NCBI GenBank assembly: GCA_963922205.1
Contig: CAWUHX010000160.1
Location: 124,001 to 188,000, forward strand
Source: Romanomermis culicivorax
Lineage: Eukaryota > Nematoda > Enoplea > Mermithida > Mermithidae
Length of the DNA stretch: 64,000 nucleotides
Direction: 5' to 3'
Made by a program: the position numbers and the translations under genes. Shown piece after piece: positions 45,211-61,000 of this stretch; position 1 is the stretch's first letter; every line of letters starts with the position of its first letter. The notes beneath the pieces are model-generated. The model had not been told where the DNA came from. It was given only the letters and a program-made list of their open reading frames with translations, and did no database searches.

Positions 45211-46099
45211 AATGACACACATTTTTTGAGTGGGCAAAAATTAAACTGGATTTTTAAGCCTTTTAGGGGTCGAAAACCCAAAATGTTCTCTTGATTCAAT
45301 GAACACAATGCTACATTACCTGTACGGTTATTTGGCCCGAGCGAGCCGAACCACTGTTTTTATATTCTCATCGACGTTTCCCCCAAATGCGCCTAAAAAT
45401 GCTTACTTAAGCTATATTTAAGTGCTTTTGAGCTGATTCAAACGTTCTCATTGAGACTCGTATTCGTAATACTTCATCACGTGGTTACTTCGAGTTTTTG
45501 ATACATTAGTTCTGACGCATCAACGGTTCCATCAATGAAAATCATTTTAACAGCAACTATCATTGTTTTCTAGTTGAAGTGGAGTTATATAAACACTTAC
45601 ACTTATAACCCGAAAGCCTGGTTAGCATTTAGGTTGTTCACCCTTTCAAATAGAAATCAAGAAGTATTCTCTGGTGCATCCTGTTTGTCATCATTTTTTA
45701 GTGATCAGATTTACACAAGAATTTTCATTTGCTGAGTAAAGTAAAGCATCATCTTACCTGTTTGAGAATTTTTACCAAGGCCCATTGAAAATACTGCAAA
45801 ACCCAAGCGATAATCCAAAACCCAAATTCGTAATTTTAAAAGTGAGCTTTTGATTTGAAAGATTTATGAACTTCTATCAAGTTATTTCTTAGAAACGTCA
45901 TTGTTGCTCAGGTAGAAATTCTTAACGGACTTGCTGCACTTAACAATATTGTTGAAATTGAAATAATCGTGGAATGCACATAAATATCGATTCATTTTAG
46001 AAATTTTTTAAACTTAAACTGATTTTGTTTTTATCAAGAAAGCGTTGCATCGTTTACGGAATATTACGATTAAATTGATACGTCTAGAAAAATTCAAAA

Positions 46100-49000
46100 A
46101 TGAAACGGAAATTAGAAGATTTGCGAGTAATCGATTTGAAATGCGAATTGGAGAAACGCGGGTTGGACAAATCCGGTGTTAAAGCTACGCTGATCGAGCG
46201 TTTGAAGCAGGTGAGTAACTATGTGCTTCAGGCAAACTTGGAGCTATGACTCAAATTCGCCAAGGATTCTTTGACATACCTATGCATTGGGGTTAGGGTT
46301 ATTACTCCTACCAGACGTGGCGAATGCTCATTTCTTGGGAAGATTTCTTTAAACCATATTTGAGTTGCCTGCCACCAGTCGTTTTAACCCAGAATCTGTA
46401 CTTGTACTTTTTTGACAGAACCCCAGTAGCCGTTTATGCTTTCTCTGATCATGTTCGAAAAAAACCAGTTAGCATATATTTGCTACCTTGAGAAAATCCC
46501 AGTTAACCTCCCCTCAGACTGACTGACCATGCACTGGTATGTTCTTTAACACATTCAATCAGTAAACTGTCGCATGACGACATGTTTCTATGGTGCGGTT
46601 ATCTCCTCGAAGATATTTTCCCCATATTTTATGTCTGGCTCTACGAGCGTCTTTCTACATGTACAAAGATTGGCCAAAAAATCTTGGTACGAAAAAATAT
46701 TATGTTTTACACTAAAACATCACGATTTTGAGTGTATTTTTTTACAAAAGTTCTTCCAGATAGCACTTGAGTTCATGTCTTTCACATCACTGAAGTGAAT
46801 AGCATGATTTTTTAGTTATTTTTGTCAACTTCCAAAGGACGATGCGGTGGTGTTTGATCTAACCTCTAATTTTAGGCCAGGCTGTAGTATATTTATGACC
46901 TTCTCCCGAATGGTACCCCCTTTGTGTGCATACATGCGGACGATTATTGGTTGTCAATGAGCAGTTGGTTGGATTATACAGAGAAATTTCTTTCTGACTA
47001 GACTTACCCGGTGATAATGATCAAAAATCTATATTTTCTGGCGAAAACGTCTTGTAAAGTTTACGTAATCTCGAATTTGACGCATGAGTTTCGATTCTAA
47101 ATTTAGATTATCTTATAGAATTAAATATATGGTTCGGGTAAGTTTTAGTTTCAAATTTTGGTTGTTTTTATTTTTTAATGGTTTCATTAACTCATGTCTT
47201 CAATTCTGTTTCGCGAACACTACCAAGTTGCACTATATGACGTTTTAATGTGCCGAAACTGTACAATTTAATTTGCATACAGAAAAATTAACACTGCGAA
47301 AACATATTACTAATTTAAAATTCACAGTTCTAAAACTATTTTGATCGCTGACACGTAAAGTTTGGGAATGACAAATTTACGATAACAAACTTAATTTTTG
47401 TTGACAATGAAAAATTTGAGTATCATTAATCATGATCTACTGTTAGATGCTCGATCTATTCTGGTATCTGAAAACAGGGATATTCGACTAAAGCGCCAAT
47501 TCAGAACTGCCTTTGGACACTTGCTCATATTGCAAATTTTGATGTCTCGTGCATAATAAAAATATTTCCTGCGGATCAGGTTTTTGTTATAAAGTTAACT
47601 TCCAACCCACTCTTAGTACTCAGAAATTCTTCATCGATAAAAAATAAATTCACTATAATGCGCCCAACGGTCTTCTTCGGTATTCGAGCTGGGTTTGGTT
47701 TCGTGGGAGCCGGCCGTGCCACTGGCGCAGCTCGAAACTAAAGCGAAATTGGCGTCGGCCAACATGTCGAACGCTTGTTCGATGATATTGTGCTTCAAAT
47801 AGAACCGGGACGTGTATCTGTCGTACGAGTGACCCCTGTCGGGATCCCGAGCTTCGTTCAACGTTTCTTTGAAAACTTCGCGACATAAACTGACCCTACC
47901 GGCCACCAAAATACGCATAATTTTTCTAAAATTAATGTCCGTGGCCGGCAAGCCTTGTGGCCCGAAATAGAAAGTGCCCTGGTAGCCTACGGTTATATAA
48001 CCGCTGCGAGTCGTTTGACCCAAAATGGGCGGAAATTTTAATTTTTGATTCGTGGACGAAGCGGATAATTGGTAGTTTTTACCTTCAGATAACTCGCTAA
48101 TCAAAGAATTCAGATTGTAAAATTGCGCCTCGCACAGTAAACGTTTCCTTTCTGGAAATTTGTCGGGTAAAATTAGAACGTCCGCTCGTAAGAAATCCAA
48201 AATGAAGCGAAATAGTAATCCGTCGCGATCGATAAAATATTGATTTTGGTCGTCTTTGGGCAGGTCGTTGGTATTTGTATTCTTGAACCAATCGGCCAAC
48301 TTAGATTTCGAATCTTTGAGGAGGACTTTCCTTGTTGTTGCATATCTGGAGGATAAAATCTTTACTTGAGCTTAGAGTCTTCAAAAAAGGTATACGATAT
48401 CGGAGAAGACACCTCTCGACTATAGTGCTCTTCGATGTCCATCGTTTGACATCGGACTTTTTCTGCCTTGAATTGTATTAATTGAAAAAGGTCAGGAGTT
48501 TCGTATAAATTTTATGACTATTTCTAATCGAACAAATTTTTAAATCGTTCTCACGTGAAAATAGATATATCTCATCGGATTTTGGAACCGAAAAATCTTC
48601 AGAAGTTCCTCAAACCTTGAACTTGGTCAAGGTCAAGTTACGCCTTGCAGAACATACAGTCAGTCAATGATTCCTTTTTCATTTCATTTACTTCCCGAAA
48701 ATGTAAGCTTCAGGTTAGTTCTATTCGTTCTGGTATTTTATCTTCCCTCGTGAGAATATTTGTGCTCTGAATTCATTTTTAGATTAGTTTTGTGGATTCA
48801 AAAACGGGAAAATGAACCTTTTAACAATTTCTTTTTTAGAAATTTGTCGGCTTTCTGCACATTTCTTTGCCAATGAATGGTAAATTTATAGATTGCTTTA
48901 TTCATAAGAAGTGTTGATACCTTCTCGAAGCTTACTGTATTTTTTCTTCAATATATTTCTGCACATCTGGCTTAGTATATACTTTTATCCCACATATAAA

Positions 49001-52000
49001 CCCTTTGTTTTCTAAATTAGGGTCTGCATTTGCCTCCCGCGCGAAATAGCGTTCACTGTTGTGAAAAAATTAACAGCTTTTTCTCAGCACCATTTTCCCA
49101 CTTTTTTCTCACGCATAACGTAAAAGCTTCAGGCGATCAGATGAGAATTATCTTCCGACATCAAATTTTTTACAATGAAGCTCGATGGTAGAAAGAATGG
49201 CAAAGATCGAATAAGACGACGCAGATTCCTCACGCTGGGGGTTCATTTTCCTGCCGTGATGCAGTTTTTTCCTCAGCAAGAACAGCAGACATTCGATGAT
49301 TAGTTGTTGACACGAAAACGGAGTTTTCGGGGCTTAATTGGGTACACAGGGCTGAAGACAAACCGCCATTATACACGAGTTTCATTTTTTAGATCAGAAG
49401 AGGTTAAGTATAATTTTCAAGATATAATCACGCAGCTGGAATTGGTTTTTACCAAATCTTCTGTTTGCGAAGTTGAACGAAATTATTTAAATTAATATGC
49501 TCTGTCAACTACATAACGACGTGGGTCGATTGGGAGATTAGACATCACTCAGAGCGAAGAAGATTTTTCGTTCCAAAACATGGCAAATTGGGCATCAATC
49601 GTTTACTCAAAAATTTAAAAACGATTTTATATTTATTTTTGATGGAGTTGAGGTGGTTACGGTTTGGCTAAAATTTGGTAACTTCCCTCAGATTTTCATT
49701 GCTGCTGGCGCACACCTCAAACAGAAAAGTTTTACAATTTTGAGGGCTACAGGAAATTGGCATCTGAAAATAAACGATAATTCGTGACATGAAATCAAAT
49801 AAGTCAATGTGCAAGATTGCAATTCTCTCATTTTACTATCGCGGAATGCTCAAAATCCGAAATTCTGCATCTTATGAATCGAATGTCACAAATATGCGTG
49901 TAAAGTTTTCAACTTGTGACACATTCATCCGACTGTGCATATTTTTTGATTTTTCTATCCGTTGAAAATTTATTTGAATCTCTACATTAGAGAATTAAAA
50001 ATTAAAAATTCTATTTGTTCGTACCGAACTTGAAGTAAGGTTGAAGAACTTGGTTCAATTTCATAACCCAAACCAATGTTTCTTTTTTCTATAAAGTCTC
50101 CTTATCGAAGATTTTCAAGTTTGATAGTATGAGAATATTTTTGAAATGTAAATTTCAGTAGTTTATCTTAAAATTTTGTAAATATGACTCCAAAGTTAAG
50201 ATTTTTGTGAGCAAACTAAAATGAGAATATAGTATGTTCTGTTCTCACAAGGTTACTTATGTCGAAAGCTTATGACTAAAAAATATGGTCATTTGGATGA
50301 GTAGAACTTACTCGTCATATTCAAATCAGTTTACCTACCTAGTTCCGCCGACATTTAATTGTATGAGGTCGTTATCCATATCCCACGTTCAAACGTATAT
50401 TCTGTAGAAAGCAGTCCTCCGGTAGTTGCGAAGAATTCTCGTCAATTTTTCGACCTGATTAATGATTATTAGCGACATTCATTAGTAGCAGTCCAATCTA
50501 GAAAATAATGCTATCCAATATAAAGGCAACTTCTTGGAGCATCTTTTTCTGAAGATGACAAAGAAAAAAATGTTCGCAAGAAGGGCGCTTACCTAGAACA
50601 ATGAACTGCCTACATACGATAGTTTTATCGAGAAGCGTTTGGCCTTATTCCTATGGCGTCTAACTTTCTTCTTCGATAGATAGACTCGCATGTGAGTAGA
50701 TTCTAGGTTTTCAGGGCTTACACACACATATGCGCAGTGCACACATATGAAAAGATTATCATTGTCGTCATCCGCCTATCAGAAGCTGTGATTTTTCTTG
50801 ACCACAATCTCCCCCTCCTTTCGAATCAATTTTCCGCAGCGAGCAGTTCTCCTTCTCTTTCTCCGTCAGAGAAATTTTGTTGAGGCAACAGCTAATGAAG
50901 TATTCCACCCAACCAATGTACCTTCATCGACGACTACGCCTAAAAAGTTAATAAAGGTAATGACAAGTCTAGAATAATGTTCGTTGCACCGTAAAAAGTT
51001 CATTCTGGCTTTCTTACTGTAGCTTGGAACCTGATGATTAGCTGTGTATAAGATAATTTTCCCGAAGATTGGTAGTGTCCGCCCTGGATGATTCTCAAAA
51101 TCGAATCAAGTGTATGGAAAATAAAATTTTCGCCAAAAACGGCCCCAACGCTACAATTTGCATATCAACGAGGGAAATGAACAAATTATGGCGCGACACT
51201 TTTCTGCAAAAAAGCATTCTCGAACTTGGTTTTTTATTTTCACTGTAAATATATTGCCTCTTGTATAAAAAACATCATTATTGTGGTTAGAAATACAGTA
51301 TATTCGAGCACGTATGTGGATGATTGATTTGAGTAATTCGATTGTTGTCGAATGAAAGTTTAATATAAAGCGAGAAAATTAACAGATGATCAAATTAAAG
51401 CGCAATGAAATTGTGCAGTCGTGCGTGTCACATGACTCAGGAAAAACGTTAACGCATGCTAAGATTTCGATAAATTAGGCATCGGAATCAAAAATATGAT
51501 CAAAATATTTGCTATATTATGCACGTGATACGATTGGGTATTGACAATTTAGTCATGAAGATAACGAACGTGAATGCCTGTATGATCGTGTTGAGGTTTA
51601 TCCAAAAACATAATCTTATGATCATATCCAGTAGATTCATGATAATTCAAATACTTAGTTCCGTCAGTGCGTTAACAAGTTCAAACAAAGCGTACATTTT
51701 TGACTAGAAATTAAGCGTTTTTCTAGAGATTTTGGCTTCCATAAACCTCTAGTTTAAAATCCGCATCCCAGAAGATTGTATGCTGATTTTTTAAGGATGT
51801 TTTCCTACGATCGTTTTCGGGATTTTTATTCCCGATAGTATGAGAATAAGGTATACACGTTGGGTGAAGTGCTATAGGAACCCCTCCAGAAGTCGTCGAC
51901 TATATAGTGGTCGTAGGTACCTCCTTACTTTCGGTCAGAATAATACCAGAAAAAGCTATTTTTTGATTTAAAAATGTCAATTTTTGAACAAAAAATGGTC

Positions 52001-55000
52001 AAAATCAGGCCTGTAGGCTGGGTAGTTGGGGGGCATGCCCACAAATGTGTGAAGTGCTGAAAAAAAGCAAACGTTTTTTGGGTTTTTTTCCAAGTCAAGT
52101 CAGAAAAAAGAAAGTCAAGTCAGAAATGCCGATTTCACGGTAAAATGAGTGCCCACCTCCGAAAAATTCCTGGCTACAGGCATGGTCAAGGTGATAATTT
52201 TTTTCGGCTTGTTTAGACAAAAATTACCATTTTTTAACCATATTTCGGAGTTTCTTAGTGAAAAATCGATTTTTTCCTCCAGAGACCCCTCCCCTAAAAA
52301 TTTGGGGAATCATTTACTCCCGGCTTCATGAAAGTTGCGCGACTCCCCTCCCCCAGACCTCGTGTGCCCGTTACATGTATCGGTATAATGAATGAAAAAC
52401 GTCACTTTTCTATTATTCTGACAGTCTGACTGATTAATTGCATTTTCTATTACAGGGTAATTAATTTTGATATCTTCATGTTTCTTGTCATTTGCATCTA
52501 ATCTTCAATGTTGTAATATAAATAATATGTGAAGCTAACTTATACATTCCATCATAATTCTGGATCTTCTCGAAACGCGACATTTTTTCCTTTATTTGAA
52601 TCGTAAAGTTTCCGTAATGACTTATGTTTGCATTTGGACACAGCTGACTTTTTGATTCATTTTTAATCATTTTTTGAACGGCCTTCTTCAATTTTTCAGG
52701 CAATCGAGAATGAAGGTCATGATATAGAAACGTACGATTTTGCTGTTGCGGTCGAAACGCCCACGGCAAAAATCCTTTCGCCGAAGAAAACGAGTAACAT
52801 TCAATGTTTTTGTTGTCGACTTAATCTTGATTCGTGTGTGACGAAAACTCATGTTTTAGCGTCAGTCGGCTCTGCCGACATCGGAAATGATGAAAAAGAT
52901 CATACGGTAATTTATTATATATGACTGCTCTCTTGCGATGAGAATCTATGAATGACATCTTTAGATCATAATTAATTAAAATGAACTCACATTCACACAA
53001 GACTCCCAAAGCGCATGATCCCAAAATTAAAGTGTCTAATTTTGGATTCTTAAATTTTCTTCTACGTCATTTGCGACAGATTTTGAATAAATATTCGAAA
53101 TTCTATAAAGTTTTGACGACGTGGCAATTGAAGAAGTCCGAAAAGATTTAAATATCAGCGATAATTTGGCAATAAAATAACTTGTGACTGGAAAATTCGA
53201 AAATTACGATTCCAAAATTTTTGAATCGACTATGAAAAAACTTTACCCATGATTGAAGGAAAGACTTTGCCAAAAAATTCACCGATCAGTTCGTTCAGTT
53301 GAATTGTTGAGTTAAACTCTATATTGCACAAAATTTTCGATATGAGTCAAGTTTTTTTGTAGTATGCAACTGTTTTCGAATTTTGTTTTATTTTCATACT
53401 AAAATTCATTTTAGTTTGAATCTTTTGCCGATTTGGTTCCGACGGAAAACGAAAATGGTGAAACAGCCAACTTGTCTAACAGTGGTAAGTTTTCGTTTAA
53501 AAAATTTACTATTTTCGAAAGATGGTCGTTTGTATGCACGACACCCTTTCGCTATTTGGTCGCGCAAATTTTCACAAAATTATCCGCAAGATTTCGTATT
53601 TAACGGCCCGCCTGCGGTGGACGCACATTGTTGACATTGGCTCAATATGACGATTGTATCAAAAGCAATGAATTCTGGAATTTTTTGAATTGTTCTTCAA
53701 ATTTCACATCGAAACATGAGTGAAAATTCCGGTTTTCACATCGAAATACGTGTGAAAATTCCGTATGGATTTTTCACTGAAGGAATATGCTTCAATCAAT
53801 GTCATGCCAAAAACATAGTTTGCTATATTTCTTGTTATATATTTCCTCAATATATTTAAATACCAGGAAGTCCGTGTGAAAATTCAGCATTGATGCTAAT
53901 TTTTTACCGCTGATCAGTTTTTCTAACGTAAAAAATATTCACTACGCAGAAAATTCAGCTCTAATCACCCAACAAAGTTGCGAAAATTTATCAGTTGACG
54001 AAAATCATTCTCAACGCACTCAAGAAGTCGGCGAAAAAGTTGAAATCGACGTCGTCCAAGTAGCCCCGGCCATTCAAGAGTCCGACGACCAATCGAAAAA
54101 CGACGAAGAAATGGCGGTCGATTATGAGGAGGAGTTGGCAGAAGATGAGGAGATCGAAGCTGAAACTGACGAACGTAATATGGAAAGCGAATCAATTAGC
54201 GTCAATGCTGATCACGCGGACAATGATAATTGCGAAATAGTCAACGATGAAAATGAGGAGGAGACGCAAGAGCAAAACGAGGATGACGAAATACCCAATC
54301 CCGAACAAGTAGAATCTAGTTCTATGTTCACGGCCGAAGATACTATTCGCCTTCACGAAGCGGCTCAATTAGAAAAAGGTTCCAAAATAGGCGGAGCTTC
54401 GTTGACTGACGAATCGAATTCGATGTACGTCAATCCGGACGACACATTGTCGGAAATGAACGGCTTGTCGTCGGCGACTACGACGAGCAATAATAATAAT
54501 ACAAACAATATTTCAACGATCAACGAAGAACCGTCAACGGTACAGGACGAAAAATTGGCAGTTAATAGCGACAAAAAAGATAAAAGTACAGAAAATGAGC
54601 AGAAAGAAATACAAGAAACGAACGAAAGTGAAAGGTTTGTGTTTAGCCAAGGTTGATGGAATTTCAGGTTATGTTATCGACGTGGATGAAAAAGTGTGTC
54701 GTTACGAAGAAAAATCCGATAAATTATTGCCGAAGACTTCAATTATTCGATTTTTTAAATATATTTTGCTGGCTTTTTATTTCTGGTTCCTTCGTCCCAC
54801 TATTTTTATTTCTCCGTCAATTTCTTCATCTTTCAGTGAAGAAAAAGAAGAACCGAAGCGCGAACAGGGAAAGGAAAATGATGAAGATAAACAAGAAAAA
54901 GTGAAGTCAGAATCAAAGGGCCCGAAACAGATTTCAACGAGGAGTATAGCCGAAAAACGTAAGACAAGCTATACTTTTTCGGTTATGCATTTCTTTTGTG

Positions 55001-58000
55001 ACGATAATTCAACTTATCGAAAGCTCAATCATCCGAAGCAGTGCGGAGAAAGCACTCACAGAAATTCGGAAGATTTGACGCAGTCGACAATTAAATAATA
55101 TAAAAATCCTGGTCTATCAATGTTTTTGGTGAATTCAGAAAAAAAGTTGTTTTCCGTTTTCATCGATAGATAATCCACTTAATGATTAGGGGCTTTCAAT
55201 GAATATTTTCCATTTTCAGATCCCGACAATTGTATATGGGTCAGCGGAATACCTTCCACCATTAAAGCAGCGGATTTAAAAGTAGAAAATTTTATTCTTT
55301 TACGACTGGCTTCAGTTTGTTTTGCTTTCCTTCTGTATTCCAGAGCTTATTTTCTAAACACGGCCGCGTTGTATCGGCTAAAGTGGTCAAAGTAAAATGT
55401 AAAGGGTCGATTCAATGGTACGGAAATCTTGTTATGAGTTCGGCAGAAGAGACATCGAATTGCATTACTAATTTGCATCGAACCGAATTGCACGGGAAAT
55501 CAATTTCTGTCGAAAGGGTATGAAAACATATATTAATCTGTTAGTCTTTCTAGGTGTCGCATCATATTCTTCAGACATTCAGTTGTTATGATTTGGAGTC
55601 AGTAATCTTTATGTTCTGGGAACAAAGCTTTTTCCCCTGTGGCATGTCGAAATCTGAATTATCGGGATCATCGCGTATCTAGATTAATTATAGTGCTTTA
55701 GTAATAATTAGGAAACCCGACAGGAATCGTCAACCATGTGACGACAACTTCCCCGGATTTGCTAATCACACGGCTTGGGTGTGAGCCTATCACACCTCGA
55801 GATGGAAAAACTAGAAATGCCAATTATTTCCACCACAAAAACGATTATTGTGAATTTTCAGACCATATTAACTATTTTTGATCCATTTTTTGACTTTCGC
55901 GGCAATAACTTTGGGCTATTTTTTTAAAGTGACTCTCTCCCTAAATTTGGGCGACCTGTTACCATGACCCAGGCAACAACATAGGGGTATAAGGTACATT
56001 TCACTTCAAGGTATAGTTTCCAACTCTCCAACAGAGGTAGCTTCACCCTCCATTTTGGCCATTAATTTCGAAATTTTAACTGAAAAAAACAGTTTAAATT
56101 GTTTGGTAGGGTAGGAATATCTATCGGAATAAAAATATTAATTGCCGCAGCTTTACAGTTAAAGTGGGGCATCAGTAATGCGTTGTCGAATCAAATGCGT
56201 GACAGTATTGGATAATAATATATAAATGACATGATCAAAATATCAGATCATGGTTTGCATGGTTAAAACATGCGTGTAATTGAGGGGGTTAAGGAGGACC
56301 TTCAACTCGGTTGGACCTAGTATCCAAATGTTGGAACCCTTCCCCAGGAATTTTTAGCACGGGTCCCATTAGCATTCGTGCTAATCAAAAAATATTTCAT
56401 TAGCACAGTTAGCACTGTTGATAAATGTAACTTTGTTGGTGTCAAACTACTGTGGTCAGGCCTGATAACATGCTTTTATTTTATTAACTCAGGAAATTAT
56501 GCTTGATGTTGGTACTTTTAAAAGGAAAAATACTTTGATCTGATTCTAATTATATCAGCTCATTCTTACATTTTGCACTTGATTAGTTGACCGACAAGTA
56601 AATATTCAGTAATTAGTTTGACATTAATACTTTCAGGAATCGCTAAATTCGCGTTCTGTTTGGATGAAAGCTTACATGTTTTCATTGTATCCTGCCAAAA
56701 CAGCTCTTTTCAAATTACGTAAATAGTGTCCTACAGGTTAGAGCCGAAGTGAATTCAGATTCGAGGCAGAGCCATTCACTATCCAAAAGTGACGAATAGA
56801 ATGAGGATATTAGACAAAGTTGTTATTTGTGAAAAAGGTGATTTTTGATTTTTCACCACAATTTTGAGAAATTCTCAACTTTCTTCTCGAACTTTTCTCA
56901 AAAAGTTCTCCCTTTCAGTCATTAGCACGTGTCTTAACGTCCAAAAATTTCCATTAGCACTGCTCTGGCTTCGTTAGCACCTAGCTAAAAAAACTATTTC
57001 CGCCTCCCAACTCGAAAATTTTCACAAAAATAGCTTTTTTGGCCACTGTTCAGAAAATTTTTGGCTTTTCCGACGTTTTTGTGATCCCCCAATGATGTTT
57101 GGGAAATTGTGTACCCATACCTCACAAATTGGAGGTTTACTCCCTCAACCGACCGGAGGTCTTACAGGCAGGGTTTTGCTAGCACGAGTCCCATTATCAC
57201 AACCGCTAACTTTCCTTAATTTGAATCACTTTTTCTTAGCGCGACCAAAATTTTCATTAGCACAGGTCCAACTTTATTAGCACTCTGCTGAAAAAACCAT
57301 GCTTACATACAGGTAGTGACGTTCCTTGGATATTTTTTGACATCCGAATATCCGTGTTTCGGAGAGGTCGGACGTCCGGATATCCGGATGTCTGGTCATG
57401 TGACAAAATCGACTTGTGTCCATTGTTTTTAAATCTTATTAGAACTAAGTTTCTAAAATTTTTTCTCGACGTTATCATTAGTGATGATAAACATTAAAAA
57501 TTTTCCTGTTTTAAATTTCCATACTTCAACAATCATCTAGTGAGAAAAAATAAGAATAAAATCATCAGAAAAGTTAAAAACAAAAAACTAAACGTTGAAT
57601 ATCAATGGCTTGTGACCATTGTTAATTCCGATTGTGTTAATGATTGAGAACCTATAGTTGACTTACCGAGAGCCGCACTCGAGCCAAATTCAAATTAATA
57701 GTGAAAGTCTGAAATCATAAGTCTGAAATCGGCGCGCTACGCTGTAAAACTTGGAGATTTTGACTTTCTAAAACGCACCAGGAGCAGACATGCACGGCAA
57801 GAATTATCCAGAGAGGATGGTCCGTGGACTTTTTTCCTGGGGGGTAGGGGGGTGGGGGAGCAAAAAAACAAAAAAAGTTCTGCAGGCCTGTTTTTCATGC
57901 AAAATATGCACAAAAATCATGAACAAAAGCTGCATTGGAAAAAGTTCAGGTAGGGGTGTTTGACGATTTTTTTGGCCAGGGGGGCGGGTGGCCAGGGTCA

Positions 58001-61000
58001 CAGATATGGGGGTTTACCCCCCCCCTACCCCCTATGCGCATGTATGACCAGGAGACAGTTTTTTGTTCCTGACGGCCGACTTTTTCTTTCACATTTGTGA
58101 GAATGCTCAAAGCTAAAAAAACTCAAAAAGCTACAAGTGTAAATAAGAAAAAATTGTGCCTATGCTTAGCACGTCCAGTTGATTGTATCACAATTTCTTG
58201 CCCGTCGTAACGTAGCATCTTGCATTGTACTTTGGTGCCCAGGCGATGGTAGAAAAATTAATTTGTAAATTTCAAAGTACATTCCGTGGTTAGTTTGATG
58301 AAAAAATATTGATTAAAAAGAGAAAAAATACCAGTCACACAAAGTTTACAACAATCTCATGAAATAAACATAGTAGATTATAAATGAAACTTGTAATATG
58401 CGATGGGTAAACTTAAAATCACAGATCCTTTTGTTTATCTCAGTTTCTTATTGACTAATTGCAAGTACAATGCAAGAATTTTACGAGACAACACAATAAT
58501 AAATTATATCCGTTTTGAACATAATGTGCTGAAAATTTATTACCACGCAACAGACTGTCTTTCGAATGGGATTGGATAAATTCCAAGAAGTCCGCAAAAC
58601 ACATTTTAATTCCGAGTAATACATTTCACCTAAGAAATGGTGCTGTCGATGCAGTCAGATGATCAGATGAAGGAAATCAGAATGAAAAATCTATAAACAA
58701 GTAGAAAATGTCAACCACAAGAAAGGGTAAACCAAAAACAAAGACAAAAAGTGCAAGTTTGTCAGTAAAAGCATAACACGTTTATCATTAGCTCTCAACT
58801 TTTTTATTTGATAGTTCCCTATGTCATCTAAAATTGAGTTTGATTTGATTTCACTATCGCCTGGTAAACGAATCTATTTATTGCTCAGACTTTCCTGTTT
58901 TTATTCGTCATCTGTGTTGAAAGTTTTCCATGAAAGATTCGAATGTCCGAATATTCGGATATTTTTTCATATCTTAAAATCAAATTATCTAGATATCCGA
59001 TGAAAATCACTTTCTACAGGTATGGTTAAAAAGGCTAATACACTTACATTTGAATATAAAAATCATAAAACTCACATTCGATACATTTCTTCTCTTCGAC
59101 GTTAAAAGACGATAATCGGAACAGGAGTTTTTGTGCATCGTGAAGTTATGACATTTAATCCTTTTAAGACAGTTTTAAAAACCGAATGGCTTTGCCTAAA
59201 CGTTAAAAATTGAAAGTTAGTTTCTGCTACGACCTTACAAATCAATATGATCTTGAGTAAAATTGGCCGGATCGTGTGACCACTTACGACAATCAAACTT
59301 TGATTTTAGACGTTAAATTTTTGCAAACAAACGATTCATTGACGGCTATTGTTCCGTTTTTTTCAAAATCACTCCTCTTGTTGGTAATTCTCAATAATTT
59401 ATGTTTATCTTGCAATCAGAAAATGATTTAATGTTTCCCAAATAAGCTCGGAACCTATATGAAACTTCATACATCAAGACGAAAAATGGACGATTAAAAT
59501 ATAAACTAGATTGATATCAGGAATTATAATTCTCGAAACGTGGATGAAGACGTCTTAATTTCCCAGATTTTTGCATAGTTATAGGGAGATTTCGTGAAAA
59601 TTTAACGGAAACTGAAATGAAATATTGAAATAGAATTAATTCAATTCTAAAAAAGTCAAATTCGGCACGTCGTCCAAGACAGCCTCCCGTCATTTTTTGA
59701 ACAGGTTCATTTTTAGGGTTCTGGTTCGTACCCGCCGAAACGTCCGACGAATCAAACTCAGTCCGAAAACGCGGTTTCGAAAGTAGAAACAACCAAAGCA
59801 CCTTCCATCAAACAAGTCGGGCCATCACCGATCGTCAATGATGAAAAGAAAAAATCTTTGCCGGAAAATAAGTCACCGAATGCGACGAATAGCCCTTCAA
59901 TTAAAACGTCGACAACAGAATTGAATAAATCGACGAGCCAAAAGCCGACTACTACGAAAAAGACTCCGTCCAAAGAACAAAGTGGCAGTCAGAAAGACGG
60001 TAACAAGTTCTCTTGTTTTTTTCTCAGCAAAATAGATAAAAAAATTTGAAATTTACATCTTGTCTTTCTTTGCTGACGACAGGCTCACACAAATATTTGA
60101 AAACATACTTTCACGTGAAGGTGAAGGATTTTATTCATGCTACTGGTATTCCTTTAATACTTTTCAATCAATAGATGAGTTGCAACGGTGTTTTTGTCTG
60201 AGAAAAAAAATCTTCTCGGTAGCTTATACATGCATTGAGAAATTCAATTTGCCAAAAATTTCAAGTTTCTCGATTTATTTAAAAAATGTTCAATTTTGAA
60301 AGTTTTATTTTAGAAAAGAAAAAATCCGAAACTTCAGAAAAAAGTAAAGAAAAGGAAGACAAACGAGCTAGATCGTCTAGTAAGTCGGTCAAATCGCGCA
60401 CAGATCGTTCGTCGAGATCAAAAGAACGGCGATCTAGAGGTGAGAGAATAACCTATCTTTGGGTTTATGGCGAGAATTGTAAATTTATGTAAATGAGTTT
60501 GGAAATATGGCGGCCTTTTGTAGATTCTACAGTGTTATCAAGATTACAAGCTGCATTGCTCAGTCGGCGTAAAACAAGCGAAAGAGGTAGATAAATATTG
60601 GATAAATATTTGCGCAGCTTGCATAATTTTTTCAAAGATTTCCCTTTTCTCTATCGCCGTAATATTTATTATTCGCACTTAGCTTGTAGTAAAAGTTGAA
60701 TCGATTGAAAATACCAGTTTTGATTATAATATTACACTGATATATGTCGAATCGGAACAAATCTAGATATACTTGAATAATACTTATGTATCAATGTTAG
60801 TACCCGGGAGGCCTTCACTCGTCGGATATACTTCCTTACCTCAAAATTTTTTGCTTTCGAAGTTTCGATAGGTAAGATCTGAAAGTCGCGAACTTGGGAT
60901 CGTAAGTGGAAGTTGGATTGAGCAGTCCGGAAAGAATTAAACATAGTATTATAGGATAAAATAGATGACAGGAAATTCATCAAAATTCTCTAGAAACCTC

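Noticed and set aside
54595-55098. 167-codon frame through SAFB exons 4-5
   Set aside because: It reads through an intron; the phased GT-AG structure with the known SAFB order explains the region better.
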